From positions 10,184-74,183 of the forward strand of contig JBBQBH010000006.1 in NCBI GenBank assembly GCA_038317345.1: a stretch of DNA of 64,000 bases, given 5' to 3'. Source of the DNA: Mayfieldus sp038317345 (GTDB lineage: Bacteria > Actinomycetota > Thermoleophilia > Solirubrobacterales > 70-9). Each line of letters begins with the position of its first letter. Position 1 is the stretch's first letter. Of the stretch, positions 41,616 through 49,751 are shown piece after piece. Made by a program: the position numbers and the translations under genes. Below the pieces are notes generated by a model that searched no databases, was not told the DNA's origin, and saw only the letters and a list, made by a program, of their open reading frames with translations.

Positions 41616-42752
41616 CTAGCAGCCGAGTTGGCGGGCGATCACCATCTGCTGAACCTCGTCGGTGCCCTCGCCGATCGTGAGGACCTTGGCGTCGCGATAG
41701 AAGCGGCAGACCGGGTACTCCTCGATGTAGCCGTATCCACCGTGGATCTGGACCGCCTCCTCGGCGGCGCGCACCGCCAGGCGACCGGTGATCAGCTTCG
41801 CCTGCGCGGCGGTGAGCGTGAACGGCTGGTCGTGGTCCTTCTCCATCGCCGCGCGGTAGGTCAGCAGCCGCGCCGCTTCGATCTGGGCCGAGAGGTCAGC
41901 GATCTTCGTCTGGATCGCCTGGAAGCTCGAGATCGGCTGACCGAATGCCCGGCGCTCCTTCGCGTAGGAGATCGCCTCGTCGAGCGCCCCCTGCGCGAGC
42001 CCGACCCCCATCGCCGAGACCCCGATCCGCCCGCCGTCGAGGATCTGCAGGAACTGCTTGAAGCCGTCGCCGCGCCGGCCGAGGAGGTTTGACTCCGGCA
42101 CCCGGCAGTCATCGAATGAGAGTGGGCGGGTGTCGGAGGCGTTCCAGCCCATCTTCCGGTACGGCTCGCCCTGCTCGTAGCCGGGCGTGCCGTTGGGGAC
42201 GATGATGTTGGAGATCTCCTTGTTCCCGGGGCTCCGCCCCGCGCCTCCGGCTTCGCCGTCGGCTCCCCCGCGGTCGGTCACGGCGGTGATCGTCACGCAG
42301 CCGGAGATCTCGGTGCCGGAGTTGGTGATGAACTGCTTGGCGCCGTTGATCACCCACTCGCCGTCGCTGAGCTCGGCCGTCGTGCTGGCGTTTCCGGCAT
42401 CGGAGCCCGCCCCGGGCTCGGTGAGCCCGAAGGCGGCCAGCTTCTCGCCGCGGCAGAGCGTCGGCAGCCACTCGGAGCGCTGCTCGTCGGTCCCCCAGAT
42501 GTGGATCGGCATCGTGCCAAGCGAGGTATGGGCCGCCACCGTGATCGCGACCGAGGAGTCGACCCGCGCCAGCTCCTCGATCGCCATCGTGTAGGCAAGT
42601 GTGTCGGCGCCGCCCCCGCCGCTGTCCTGCGGGAACGGGATCCCCATCAGCCCCAGCTCTCCCATCTTCGCCACCAGCTCGTAGGGAAAGCTCTTCGTTC
42701 GGTCCAGCTCTTCGGCGACCGGTGCGATCTCCTCGCGGGCGAAGGCGCGCAC
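41616..42752 (-). CDS. acyl-CoA dehydrogenase (start unclear, in-frame insert)
   Basis: At least 378 residues of a FAD acyl-CoA dehydrogenase, which oxidises acyl-CoA at alpha-beta and passes electrons to ETF. Marks: FGLTEPGAGSDAGNASTTAE (FAD site), FITNSGTEI, GGRIGVSAMGVGLAQGALDEAISYAKERRAFGQPIS, QIHGGYGYIEEYPVCRFYRDAK, and catalytic Glu in IGEGTDEVQ. The first usual start codon is GTG 42752, yet the in-frame codons before it read IDFEPTDEQRLLRDT, a standard family N-terminus, up to a TAG at 42809 with no ATG/GTG/TTG. About 18 residues (DRGGADGEAGGAGRSPGNK) are inserted before EISNIIVPNGTPG. Confidence 0.88.
   Translation of the reverse strand: MRAFAREEIAPVAEELDRTKSFPYELVAKMGELGLMGIPFPQDSGGGGADTLAYTMAIEELARVDSSVAITVAAHTSLGTMPIHIWGTDEQRSEWLPTLCRGEKLAAFGLTEPGAGSDAGNASTTAELSDGEWVINGAKQFITNSGTEISGCVTITAVTDRGGADGEAGGAGRSPGNKEISNIIVPNGTPGYEQGEPYRKMGWNASDTRPLSFDDCRVPESNLLGRRGDGFKQFLQILDGGRIGVSAMGVGLAQGALDEAISYAKERRAFGQPISSFQAIQTKIADLSAQIEAARLLTYRAAMEKDHDQPFTLTAAQAKLITGRLAVRAAEEAVQIHGGYGYIEEYPVCRFYRDAKVLTIGEGTDEVQQMVIARQLGC
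42225..42280. repeat. REP-like double hairpin inserted in the acyl-CoA dehydrogenase gene
   Basis: GGGGCTCCGCCCC (42228-42240) and CGGCTTCGCCG (42248-42258) form two tight hairpins in a GC-rich stretch coding for the extra Gly/Ala-rich residues of the dehydrogenase. The flanking code aligns with normal family sequence, so the stretch looks like an in-frame insertion. It is different from the 29191/36553 element family. Confidence 0.45.
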
Positions 42753-42808
42753 CGTGTCGCGCAGCAGTCGCTGCTCGTCTGTGGGTTCGAAATCGATGCG
42801 CGGAGCCT

Positions 42809-42871
42809 AGACGGGCGATGTCGGCCGCGGGAGCCCGCCAGACGGGCGATGGGGGGGAGCGGGAGCCCGCC
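42809..42871. repeat. 31/32-bp tandem repeat upstream of acyl-CoA dehydrogenase
   Basis: Two units, 42809-42839 and 42840-42871, both start AGACGGGCGATG and end GCGGGAGCCCGCC, the latter a small hairpin (GCGGG/CCCGC). They lie directly before the dehydrogenase N-terminal code and include the TAG at 42809-42807 edge. Possibly related to regulation or a slippage product. Confidence 0.4.
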
Positions 42872-43010
42872 GATCAGGTGAGGCGCGCGCTTGCAGCGTC
42901 CTCTAAGGCCGGGCGTCGAGAGGGAGGGGGGGCTCCTGAATTGCCTGGGGATCTTCGGAACGGAATTTGCGCCACAGGCAAGTCAGGTCCACCTTGCGGA
43001 CGACCCGTCC

Positions 43011-43050
43011 CTGTGACGCACGGGAATTCACTGTGACGCACGGGAATTTA
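43011..43050 (+). promoter_or_regulatory. two 20-bp tandem repeats, candidate operator of the XRE regulator
   Basis: CTGTGACGCACGGGAATTCA (43011-43030) is followed directly by CTGTGACGCACGGGAATTTA (43031-43050), 19 of 20 identical, in exact head-to-tail array. The two-turn period places both on one face of the helix. It is 54 bases before the possible GTG start of an XRE-family gene, suggesting autoregulation. The rest of the 42753-43103 gap holds the tandem repeat and dehydrogenase N-terminal code already noted. Confidence 0.45.
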
Positions 43051-43103
43051 CGAAAATCCCCAGTCATGGCGAAAGGGGTCACACAGATCACGCTTATCAA
43101 TGC

Positions 43104-43553
43104 GTGGGCCGCCATCGTCTCCGCTACCACTGGCTCTGGAACAGCGGTCGCCAGGTCAAGTCGACCAGCTATGAGCAGATCGAGACCTTGAATCGCTGGG
43201 AGCTCTTCTACCGCACGCCTTATTCGGAGATGGTTGGTGCTCGTGCGCGCCGAGCTCGGACGAGCCGCGGCCTCACGCAGGGAGCGCTGGTGGGAAAGAT
43301 TGAACGGCCCCGCGGTGGCTACTACTCACGAGGCCTGCTGTCGCGTATCGAAAAGGGCTACGCGAACTCGCCGCTCTACGTCTACATGCACATAGCCGAG
43401 GCTCTGGAGCTGGAACCCGGCCGCATGATGGGTTCCGACGAAACTCAGAAGCCGATCAGCGAGTCCGAGATGACGCTCATCCGCTTCCTGCGGCGGACCG
43501 GAATTAAGGTCGATGAGGCGCTCGCGCTTCTTGCCGCGGGGAGGCGCGCCTAG
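43104..43553 (+). CDS. XRE-family helix-turn-helix regulator
   Basis: Up to 149 residues from GTG 43104; TTG 43189 and ATG 43230 are other starts. The HTH domain is SEMVGARARRARTSRGLTQGALVGKIERPRGGYYSRGLLSRIEKGYANSPLYVYMHIAEALELEPG, an XRE fold with an inserted loop (ERPRGGYY) before the recognition helix. The tail (SEMTLIRFLRRTGIKVDEALALLAAG) is a short helix pair. The first ~40 residues are unconvincing (HRLRYHWLW) so the shorter starts may be right. Convergent with the aldehyde dehydrogenase, with a 13-bp repeat (AGGCGCGCCTAGA twice) at the junction. Confidence 0.6.
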   Translation: MGRHRLRYHWLWNSGRQVKSTSYEQIETLNRWELFYRTPYSEMVGARARRARTSRGLTQGALVGKIERPRGGYYSRGLLSRIEKGYANSPLYVYMHIAEALELEPGRMMGSDETQKPISESEMTLIRFLRRTGIKVDEALALLAAGRRA

Positions 43554-43562
43554 AAGGCGCGC

Positions 43563-44999
43563 CTAGAGCTGCAAGGCCTTCGGCTGCAGGTACTCCTCGA
43601 TCGCGAAGCGCCCAAGCTCGCGACCGTGCCCTGACTGCTTGTAGCCGCCGAACGGTGCCAAGGGGTTGAAGGCGGCGCCGTTGATGTCGACCTGGCCGGT
43701 GCGCATCCGACGCGCCACGTCCACGGCGTGCTCCCCGTCCGCCGACCAGACGGCACCCGCGAGGCCGTAGATCGTGTCGTTGGCGATCCGTACGCCGTCC
43801 TCCTCGTCGGAGTAGGGGATGACCGAGAGCACGGGCCCGAAGATCTCCTCCTGGGCGATCGTCATCGAGTTCTCGACCCCGGAGAAGACCGTCGGGCGCA
43901 CGAAGAAGCCCTGCTCCAGGCCTTCCGGCGGCTTGGCGCCGCCGGTCATCAGCTCGGCGCCCTCCTCGATTCCCTTCTCGATGTAGCCGCGGACCCGGTC
44001 GCGCTGAGCTTCGGAGACCAGGGGGCCGAGGCGGGTTGCCTCGTCGAAGGGGTCGCCGGGGGTGAACTTCTCGGCTGTTGCGGCTGCGATCCCGGCGGCG
44101 TCGGCGAGCATCTCGGCCGGCACCAGCATCCGGGTGAGCGCATTGCAGGTCTGGCCCGAGTTGAGGAAGCACTTGGCGACCGTGTCGGGCACCGCCGCGG
44201 AGAGGTCGGCGTCGTCAAGGATCAGGCACGGGCTCTTGCCGCCCAGCTCCAAGGTGACCGACTTCACGGTCTCCGCCGCCAGCTCGCTGACCCGGCGGCC
44301 GGCCCTTGTCGAGCCGGTGAAGGAGACGATGTCGACGCCCGGGTGGGCGGCGATCGCCTCGCCGGTGACCGGCCCGGTGCCGGTGACGAGGTTGAAGACC
44401 CCCGCCGGCAGCTCGGCCGCCTCGATCACCTCGGCGAGGATGAAGGCGTTGAGCGGCGCCACCTCGCTCGGCTTCAGCACCACCGTGCAGCCGGCGGCGA
44501 GCGCTGGAGCGACCTTGGCGCAGATCTGGTGCAGGGGGTAGTTCCAGGGGGTGATCGCTCCCAGCACCCCGATCGGCTCGCGGACGATCAGCGAGTTGCC
44601 GACCTCCTCCTCCCAGGCGACCTCTTCCATCAATTCCGGCATCGACGCGAACGACGCGATCGGCAGCCCGGCCTGGATCCGGCGCGAGAGCTTCAGCGGC
44701 ATCCCCAGCTCCGCCGAGATCGTCGCGGCGACCTCGTCGGCGCGCTCGTCGAGGCCGGCGGCGATCGCGCGCAAGAAGTCGGCGCGCTGCTGCTGATCGG
44801 TCTGCGACCAGCGCTCGAAGGCGTCGCGGGCGGCGCCGACGGCGCGGTCGACGTCCTGCGGCGACGCCTCGGGGATCTCTCCGATCGCCTCCTCGGTGGT
44901 CGGATTGATCACCTCGATCCGCTCCGAGCCCTGGGGTTCGACCCATTCGCCGCCGATGAAGAGATTGTCGCGAACGTCCTGCTGCGTTGCCGTGGCCAA
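43563..44999 (-). CDS. NAD(P)-dependent aldehyde dehydrogenase
   Basis: A 478-residue ALDH that oxidises aldehydes to acids. Motifs: ITPWNYPLHQICAKVAPALAAG, FTGSTRAGRRV (coenzyme site), catalytic Glu in VTLELGGKSP, catalytic Cys in FLNSGQTCNALTR, EEIFGPVLSVIPY and the C-terminal PFGGYKQSGHGRELG. Substrate cannot be set; the GMC oxidase 8 bases upstream in the same operon would make an aldehyde from an alcohol, so a long-chain or alcohol-derived aldehyde is plausible. Confidence 0.92.
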   Translation of the reverse strand: MATATQQDVRDNLFIGGEWVEPQGSERIEVINPTTEEAIGEIPEASPQDVDRAVGAARDAFERWSQTDQQQRADFLRAIAAGLDERADEVAATISAELGMPLKLSRRIQAGLPIASFASMPELMEEVAWEEEVGNSLIVREPIGVLGAITPWNYPLHQICAKVAPALAAGCTVVLKPSEVAPLNAFILAEVIEAAELPAGVFNLVTGTGPVTGEAIAAHPGVDIVSFTGSTRAGRRVSELAAETVKSVTLELGGKSPCLILDDADLSAAVPDTVAKCFLNSGQTCNALTRMLVPAEMLADAAGIAAATAEKFTPGDPFDEATRLGPLVSEAQRDRVRGYIEKGIEEGAELMTGGAKPPEGLEQGFFVRPTVFSGVENSMTIAQEEIFGPVLSVIPYSDEEDGVRIANDTIYGLAGAVWSADGEHAVDVARRMRTGQVDINGAAFNPLAPFGGYKQSGHGRELGRFAIEEYLQPKALQL

Positions 45000-45007
45000 G
45001 GGTCCTC

Positions 45008-47035
45008 CTAGTTAGGCGGCGAGGCCGCCGCGGTCGCTGTCTTTGCCGGAGCCGACACATTGTCGCCAATCGAGGCGTTCGCCCCGGCGGCTATCGCCTC
45101 CGCGGTGCGGTGGGCGAGGGCCATGATCGAGATCATCGGGTTGGTGCCGGAGGCGGTCGGCATCGCGCTGCCGTCGCCGATCCAAACGCCGGGCGTGTCG
45201 TGCAGCTCGCCCCAGGGACCGGCGACGCTGGTCTGCGGGTCGGCTCCCATCCGGCAGCTGCTCATTTGATGCGCCGAGAAGAGCTTTTGCCCGCCCGCCC
45301 TCAGCGGCACACGCTGGGCGTGGGCGATGAAGCTGTCCAGGTCCTCGCCGCGCCGCCAGTGCGGCAGGCCGGAGGCAAGCGAGTAGATCTCCAGCGCGCC
45401 TGCCGCTTCGTGAAGCTTTACCTGGGCGTCGATCGCGCGATGGCTGTTGCGGACGTCGAGCTCGTCGGTCAACGAGTAGAGGTGGACGGCGTTGCCGTCG
45501 GCGTCGATCGTCACCTGGCCGGCTCCGCGGTCGCGCAGCAAGCCGATGAAGCTGGCGCCGCGCGCGAACTCGTGCGTCATCTCCTTGTGCCGTCGCGGGT
45601 CGGTGTAGGGCAGCGCCGAGGTGCCGAGCCCGGTCGTGTACTGGGCCGTCTCGATCAAAAAGCCGTAGCCGTCCTCGATGTTCGCGAACTCGTCGACGAC
45701 GCCGGTGTGGGGAGCACCCCACCAGGAGCGCTGGTCCTCGCCGTAGTAGGCGAACACCGCGGTGCACGGGTGCAGGTGCAAATTGCGGCCGGCCGCCGGA
45801 CCGCCGATGCCCGAGCGCAGCAGCAGGGCCGGCGACTCGAGCGATCCGCAAGCGACGACGACGACCGGGGCGCGCACGGTGACCGCGGCCGAGCGCCCGC
45901 TCTCGGGATCGAGATAGGTGGCCTCGACGCCGGCGGCGCGCTCCGCTTTGACGAGAATCCTCTGCGCCGTCGTACGGGCGAGGATCGTGCCGCCCGCGTC
46001 GGCGACGTCGCGCAGGTAGGTCCGCGCCGTGCTCTGCTTGGAGCCCGTCTGGTCGCCGAACCCGAGGTAGCCAGCCGACTCGGGCGTGTAGGTGGCCGGG
46101 TCGGTATTGCGAATCACGCGCTCGAACGACCACCCGAGCCGCTCGGCGCCCTCCTTCATGCGCTCGGTCGGGCCGTTGTAGTCGCTGCATTGCTCGTTGG
46201 CACCGATCCGCTCCAGGACCGCGTCCATGTGGCGGTCGAACTCGGGGCCGTCGACGCCCTCGAGCCCGAACTCCATTGCCCACTGCTCGCGCACCCAGGG
46301 CCGGGTGCGCAGGCAGTTGGTCCAGTTGACGGTCGTACCGCCGCCGACTGTGAAGCCGGCCTGCATGCTGACGTTGCGATCCGCGGTCGGGGTCGGGCCC
46401 CCGCGGTAGTAGAGGTTCTGGAACGCCCAGAGCTCGAGCATGTTGAAGTCGGCACGGTCGAAGTAACCGCCTGCCTCGAGCACGACCACCTCGAGCCCGC
46501 TGGCGGCCAGCATCCCGGCGATCACCCCTCCGCCGGCGCCGGAGCCCACCACCACCGCGTCGGCGTCGAGGCTCAGCTCGTCCCCGTCGGGGACCAGTGG
46601 CTCGAGCGAGCGCGGCTCCTGGGGCGGGGCGCTGATCGGACCCGGATAGCCGAAGGTTCGCAACATCGGGTTCTGCCCTGTCTGCGGATCGGGGATCCCG
46701 TAGGCCATGAACAGCGTTCCGCTGACCAGCGCGTCGACTCCGACCGCCGCCTCGGGGCTGACCAGGGTCAAGGTGCGAAGGATCTGCTCGCGCGAGCGCG
46801 CCGAGGCGCGGCTGAACCCCTGGCCCTCGATCTCGTCCAGCAGTTGCCCGATTCCCTCCAGCTCCTCGGAGGGCAGCGCGGAGAGGACCTCCGCGAGGGC
46901 TAGGTCCGCGCCGACGTCGGTCGCCTTGCGCGCCCAGAACCCGTCCGGGTCGTGCTGACGCTCGATCGCCGGCACCACGGTGTCGCAGAGCAGGCTCAGC
47001 GTCGCAAGCTGCCGTTCGCTCAGCCGAGATTCCAC
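45008..47035 (-). CDS. GMC-family alcohol oxidoreductase (long-chain alcohol oxidase type)
   Basis: A 675-residue flavoprotein. Residues 1-140 form a helical extension like gluconate-2-dehydrogenase subunit 3 (RQLATLSLLCDTVVPAIERQHDPDGFW). The FAD domain starts with VVVGSGAGGGVIAGMLAASGLEVVVLEAG near residue 160; GGGTTVNWTNCLRTR is the second GMC signature; the C-terminal SAHQMSSCRMG and ASGTNPMISIMALAHRTAEAI hold the active-site His/Asn region. This layout is typical of fatty alcohol oxidases. With the following ALDH, it would take an alcohol to an acid. Confidence 0.85.
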   Translation of the reverse strand: MESRLSERQLATLSLLCDTVVPAIERQHDPDGFWARKATDVGADLALAEVLSALPSEELEGIGQLLDEIEGQGFSRASARSREQILRTLTLVSPEAAVGVDALVSGTLFMAYGIPDPQTGQNPMLRTFGYPGPISAPPQEPRSLEPLVPDGDELSLDADAVVVGSGAGGGVIAGMLAASGLEVVVLEAGGYFDRADFNMLELWAFQNLYYRGGPTPTADRNVSMQAGFTVGGGTTVNWTNCLRTRPWVREQWAMEFGLEGVDGPEFDRHMDAVLERIGANEQCSDYNGPTERMKEGAERLGWSFERVIRNTDPATYTPESAGYLGFGDQTGSKQSTARTYLRDVADAGGTILARTTAQRILVKAERAAGVEATYLDPESGRSAAVTVRAPVVVVACGSLESPALLLRSGIGGPAAGRNLHLHPCTAVFAYYGEDQRSWWGAPHTGVVDEFANIEDGYGFLIETAQYTTGLGTSALPYTDPRRHKEMTHEFARGASFIGLLRDRGAGQVTIDADGNAVHLYSLTDELDVRNSHRAIDAQVKLHEAAGALEIYSLASGLPHWRRGEDLDSFIAHAQRVPLRAGGQKLFSAHQMSSCRMGADPQTSVAGPWGELHDTPGVWIGDGSAMPTASGTNPMISIMALAHRTAEAIAAGANASIGDNVSAPAKTATAAASPPN

Positions 47036-47047
47036 TTGCTCCGTCTC

Positions 47048-48484
47048 CTAGGTCTTCGAAAGGTCCTGCGCCAGCGAGATCAATAGTCGCACGCCGAACC
47101 CGGTGGGACCCTTGCCGACGTAGGCGCGATCGGTGTCCCAGGCGGTGCCGGCGATGTCCAGGTGCACCCAGGGCTTGCCGTCGACGAACTCCTCCAGAAA
47201 GGAGCCGGCGTAGATCGTGCCCGCCTTGCGCTTCGACGATGCGTTGGTGAGGTCGGCGATCGTCCCCTTGGTCAGCTCCTTGTACTCGGCGTGAAGCGGC
47301 AGCCGCCAGGCCAGCTCGCCGCTGCGCGTAGCCGCCTCGATGACCTCGCCGGCCCATTCGTCGTCGTTGGAGATCAGCGCCGCATAGGTGGAGCCGAGCG
47401 CGACCAGCACCGCCCCGGTCAGCGTCGCCAGATCGACGAGCCGCTCGGCGCCGAGCTCGACGCAGTATGCGAGCGCGTCGGCGAGGATCAGCCGCCCCTC
47501 CGCGTCGGTGTTGTTGACCTCGACCGTCTTGCCGTTGTACTGGGTGATCACGTCGCCAGGCTTGATCGCGGTCGCGGAGGGCATGTTCTCGGTCGACGGC
47601 ACGACGCAGATCAGCTCCACCGGCAGCTCGAGCTCGGCGACCGCGGCGATCGCCTCCAGCACCACTGCGCCGCCCGACATGTCCATCTTCATCTCTTGCA
47701 TCCCCTGGGACGGCTTGATCGAGATGCCGCCGCTGTCGAAGGTGACCGCCTTGCCGACCAGGCCGACCGTCGGCCCAGCGCCGCCGCCCGCGTAGCGGAG
47801 CACGATCAGCTTCGGCTCCTCGACGGTTCCCTGACTGACCGCCACCAGCCCGCCCATTCCCTTGTCGGAGATCTCCTCGCGGCCCAGGACCTCGAAGCTG
47901 ACCTTGTCGTGCGCGGCGACGATTTCGGCCGCGCGCTCGGCGAGGAAGCTGGGCGTTGCGACGTTCGAGGGCAGCTGCTGAAGCTCGCGGGCCCGGTTCT
48001 GCGCATCGGCGCCGATGCGCGCCGCGTCGACCGCCGGCGACAGCGCCTCGGCGCCGACGATCGTCAGCTGCTCGATGCTCGGACGAGTCTCGTCCTCCTC
48101 GGGCTTGCGATAGCGGTCGAAGCGCCAGCTGGCGAGGATCGTTCCCTCGACCAGGCCAGCGGCGACCGCCTCGGCCTCGTCGGTCTCGGGGACGACCCAG
48201 GCCACCGACTTGGCTTCGAGCCTGCCCGCCTGGCCCGCCGCGACGGCCGCCACGACCCGGGCGCGCTCGGCGTCGAACTCCCCGTCTTCGCCGAGGCCGA
48301 CCGTGAGCGCCCGCGGGTGTCCCTCCGGGTGCAGGACGGTCGTTTTCCGATACCCGTCGCTGAAATCTTCCGCGCCGGGTGCGTCCTTGAGGGCATCGGG
48401 CAGGCCCGCGCCCTTGAACACCCCGGTCACCAGGAGGTCGGCATCGGCCTCCTGGGGCGATATCTCGCGTACGTCGACCTGCAT
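47048..48484 (-). CDS. pepA: leucyl aminopeptidase (M17)
   Basis: A 478-residue dizinc aminopeptidase that removes N-terminal residues, hexameric and cytosolic. The metal/catalytic motifs are VGLVGKAVTFDSGGISIKP (Lys and Asp ligands) and the M17 signature NTDAEGRLILADAL. KMDMSGGAVVLEAI is also present. The start ATG 48484 gives MQVDVREISPQEADADLL; the open frame continues upstream antisense to the thiolase but that is not coding. It ends 12 bases before the GMC gene in the same orientation. Divergent from the thiolase with 78 bases between. Confidence 0.93.
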   Translation of the reverse strand: MQVDVREISPQEADADLLVTGVFKGAGLPDALKDAPGAEDFSDGYRKTTVLHPEGHPRALTVGLGEDGEFDAERARVVAAVAAGQAGRLEAKSVAWVVPETDEAEAVAAGLVEGTILASWRFDRYRKPEEDETRPSIEQLTIVGAEALSPAVDAARIGADAQNRARELQQLPSNVATPSFLAERAAEIVAAHDKVSFEVLGREEISDKGMGGLVAVSQGTVEEPKLIVLRYAGGGAGPTVGLVGKAVTFDSGGISIKPSQGMQEMKMDMSGGAVVLEAIAAVAELELPVELICVVPSTENMPSATAIKPGDVITQYNGKTVEVNNTDAEGRLILADALAYCVELGAERLVDLATLTGAVLVALGSTYAALISNDDEWAGEVIEAATRSGELAWRLPLHAEYKELTKGTIADLTNASSKRKAGTIYAGSFLEEFVDGKPWVHLDIAGTAWDTDRAYVGKGPTGFGVRLLISLAQDLSKT

Positions 48485-48562
48485 TCGGGGCCAGTCTATT
48501 CGCGCCGGGCCCCGCCTCGCTATCGTCAAGTCCAAGTCTCCGCAGGCCAGAGAAAGGGACAG

Positions 48563-49747
48563 ATGCCCAGCACAGTGATCATCGGCACCGCTCGAACTCC
48601 GTTCGGGAAGATGGGCGGCGCCCTCGCCAAGCTCGACGCTACGGAACTGGGGGGCAAGGCGATCGAGGCGGCGCTGGAGCGCTCCGAGGTCGCGCCGGAC
48701 CAGGTCGAGCAGGTCATCTTCGGCCAGGTGCTGCAGGCGGGGCAGGGCCAAATCCCCTCGCGCCAGGCACAGATCAAGGCCGACATCCCCCGTGAGGTCC
48801 CCTCGGAGACCGTGAACAAGGTTTGTGCCTCGGGCATGCGCACGATCGGACTCGCCGACCAGGCGATCCGCGCCGGCGACCTCGGGGTCGCCGTGACCGG
48901 AGGCATGGAGTCGATGAGCCAGGCGCCCTACCTTCTCCCCGGCGCCCGCTTCGGCTTCCGGATGGGCGACGTGCAGGCGGTCGACTCGATGACCCACGAC
49001 GGTCTCACCAATCCCTTCACCGGCAAGCAGATGATCAACGAGGCGAGCGAGGTCTCGAACGAATTCGAGATCACCCGCCCCGACATGGACCGCTTCGCCG
49101 AGCGCTCGCACCGGCTGGCCGCCGAGGCGACCGACGCGGGCCGCCTCGCGGAGGAGATCGTCAGCGTGACCGTGAAGACGAAGAAAAGCGAGGAGGCGGT
49201 CGAGGCCGATGAGGCGATCCGCCCCGACACCACCATCGAGGCCCTCGCCAAGCTGGCGGCGGTGGGCGGCGACGACGCCACCCACACGGCTGGCAACTCC
49301 CCTGGGGTCAATGACGGAGCGGGAGCGGTTGTTGTCGCCTCCGACGAGTGGGCCGAGAAGAACGGCCGGCCGGCGTTGGCGCGGGTCTTGTCCTACGGTG
49401 CCGTCGCCGACGACTTCGCTTACCTCGCAAAGACGCCGGCGGGGGCGGCCAGGCAGGCGCTGGAGAAGATCGGCAAGTCGCCCGAGGACGTCGACCTCTG
49501 GGAGATCAACGAGGCGTTTGCCTCGGTGGCGATCAACTCGATGCGGATGCTCGGCATCGACGAGGAGAAGGTGAATGTGAACGGGGGCGCGATCGCGCTC
49601 GGACATCCGATCGGCGCCTCCGGCGCCCGGATCGTCGGGGCGCTGGTTCACGAGCTGAAGCGTCGCGGTGGCGGGCTCGGTTGCGCCGCAATTTGCTCCG
49701 GCGGCGGACAGGGCGACGCGATCGTCCTCGAAGTCAACGGCAACTAG
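48563..49747 (+). CDS. acetyl-CoA C-acetyltransferase (thiolase II)
   Basis: A 394-residue thiolase. ATG 48563 with AGAAAGGGA before it gives MPSTVIIGTARTPFGKMGG, the usual N-terminus. Acyl-accepting Cys is in NKVCASGMRTIGLA, the NEAFA motif, His in GGAIALGHPIGASGARI and the second catalytic Cys in AAICSGGGQGDAIVLE. All present, so active. It condenses or cleaves acetoacetyl-CoA/3-ketoacyl-CoA, in step with the acyl-CoA dehydrogenase and ETF genes nearby. Probable first gene of an operon with the HAD hydrolase. Confidence 0.93.
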   Translation: MPSTVIIGTARTPFGKMGGALAKLDATELGGKAIEAALERSEVAPDQVEQVIFGQVLQAGQGQIPSRQAQIKADIPREVPSETVNKVCASGMRTIGLADQAIRAGDLGVAVTGGMESMSQAPYLLPGARFGFRMGDVQAVDSMTHDGLTNPFTGKQMINEASEVSNEFEITRPDMDRFAERSHRLAAEATDAGRLAEEIVSVTVKTKKSEEAVEADEAIRPDTTIEALAKLAAVGGDDATHTAGNSPGVNDGAGAVVVASDEWAEKNGRPALARVLSYGAVADDFAYLAKTPAGAARQALEKIGKSPEDVDLWEINEAFASVAINSMRMLGIDEEKVNVNGGAIALGHPIGASGARIVGALVHELKRRGGGLGCAAICSGGGQGDAIVLEVNGN

Positions 49748-49751
49748 CGCC

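Noticed and set aside
42903..43130. 75-residue minus-strand frame near the 20-mer repeats
   Set aside because: No ribosome site or family, and it crosses the tandem repeats; a regulatory region explains the repeats better.
43543..43568. 13-bp direct repeat AGGCGCGCCTAGA at the XRE/ALDH junction as an attachment site
   Set aside because: It is just two copies of a GC palindrome with a stop codon; no integrase or element boundary is nearby.
45012..47357. 781-residue open frame on the minus strand over the GMC gene
   Set aside because: It is an Arg/Gly-rich out-of-frame shadow of the GMC oxidoreductase with no family features; long shadow frames are expected at this GC content.
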